Below, one piece after another: positions 30,853 through 30,891 of a DNA stretch of 30,891 nt. The notes beneath the pieces are model-generated. The model did not search any database. It was not told the origin of the DNA and saw nothing but the letters and a program-made list of their open reading frames with translations. Position 1 is the stretch's first letter; each line of letters starts with the position of its first letter. Source of the stretch: Lachnospiraceae bacterium UBA7143. GTDB taxonomy: Bacteria; Bacillota; Clostridia; Lachnospirales; Lachnospiraceae. The translations under genes were made by a program, and so were the position numbers. Where the stretch lies: the NCBI GenBank assembly GCA_002491905.1, contig DKWV01000021.1:1-30891 (forward strand), given 5' to 3'.

Positions 30853-30891
30853 CGGGAGTACTGTTTTCTCAGCGGTGAGGAATGAATCTCA

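Overview
The window looks like chromosomal DNA from an anaerobic, spore-forming Clostridium-class bacterium, most likely a member of the Lachnospiraceae. This rests on the gene families (DUF1700-type protein, YtrA-type GntR/ABC cassette, GH94 cellobiose phosphorylase, HD-GYP-rich chemosensory genes), on AGGAGG-type ribosome binding sites, and on consensus sigma-A promoters with 17-base spacers. Assignment below family level is not possible from the sequence alone. Nearly everything is on the minus strand; only the cellobiose phosphorylase and a MerR regulator are on the plus strand. No transposase, integrase, phage gene or CRISPR array was found.

Region 1 (1-3460, minus): a four-gene housekeeping operon runs THUMP-type 23S rRNA methyltransferase, an N-acetylmuramoyl-alanine amidase-like protein that has lost its zinc and catalytic residues, RdgB nucleotide pyrophosphatase, and a YfcE-type phosphoesterase. 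Its promoter lies so close to the first ATG that the mRNA should be leaderless. Past the operon a perfect promoter reads out of the window into what may be a tRNA.

Region 2 (3488-4976, minus): an unannotatably short 49-residue Asn/Ser/Gln/Lys-rich protein has an exact sigma-G (forespore) promoter, a perfect Shine-Dalgarno and its own terminator. Beyond it lie a DUF1700-like membrane protein, an unknown protein, and a set of palindromes.

Region 3 (4954-8776): a LacI-family repressor is divergent from cellobiose phosphorylase. Both promoters are clear, and a TAATCGTTT box sits just downstream of each start site.

Region 4 (8820-16240): a MerR regulator; pyridoxal/pyridoxamine kinase; an ECF sigma factor with an ECF-type promoter of its own and two unknown soluble proteins in place of an anti-sigma factor; two small membrane proteins; and a GntR-ABC ATPase-permease operon with a palindromic operator over its -10 region.

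Region 5 (16265-19706, minus): tRNA-Arg(ACG) with its own promoter and terminator, and two overlapping FtsX-type permeases with no ATPase partner nearby.

Region 6 (19748-30852, minus): a ten-gene chemosensory cluster read from one perfect promoter: receiver-HD-GYP, HPt, soluble PAS histidine kinase, a second receiver-HD-GYP with degenerate metal ligands, CheR, CheB, CheY-like receiver, CheA, CheW and one methyl-accepting chemoreceptor. No flagellar, CheC, CheD or CheX gene is present. The set couples a chemoreceptor array and a HK-HPt phosphorelay to cyclic-di-GMP-type (HD-GYP) outputs, and it is the best candidate for an integrated signalling system in the window. The sigma-G microprotein and the ECF operon are the best candidates for undescribed biology at small scale.
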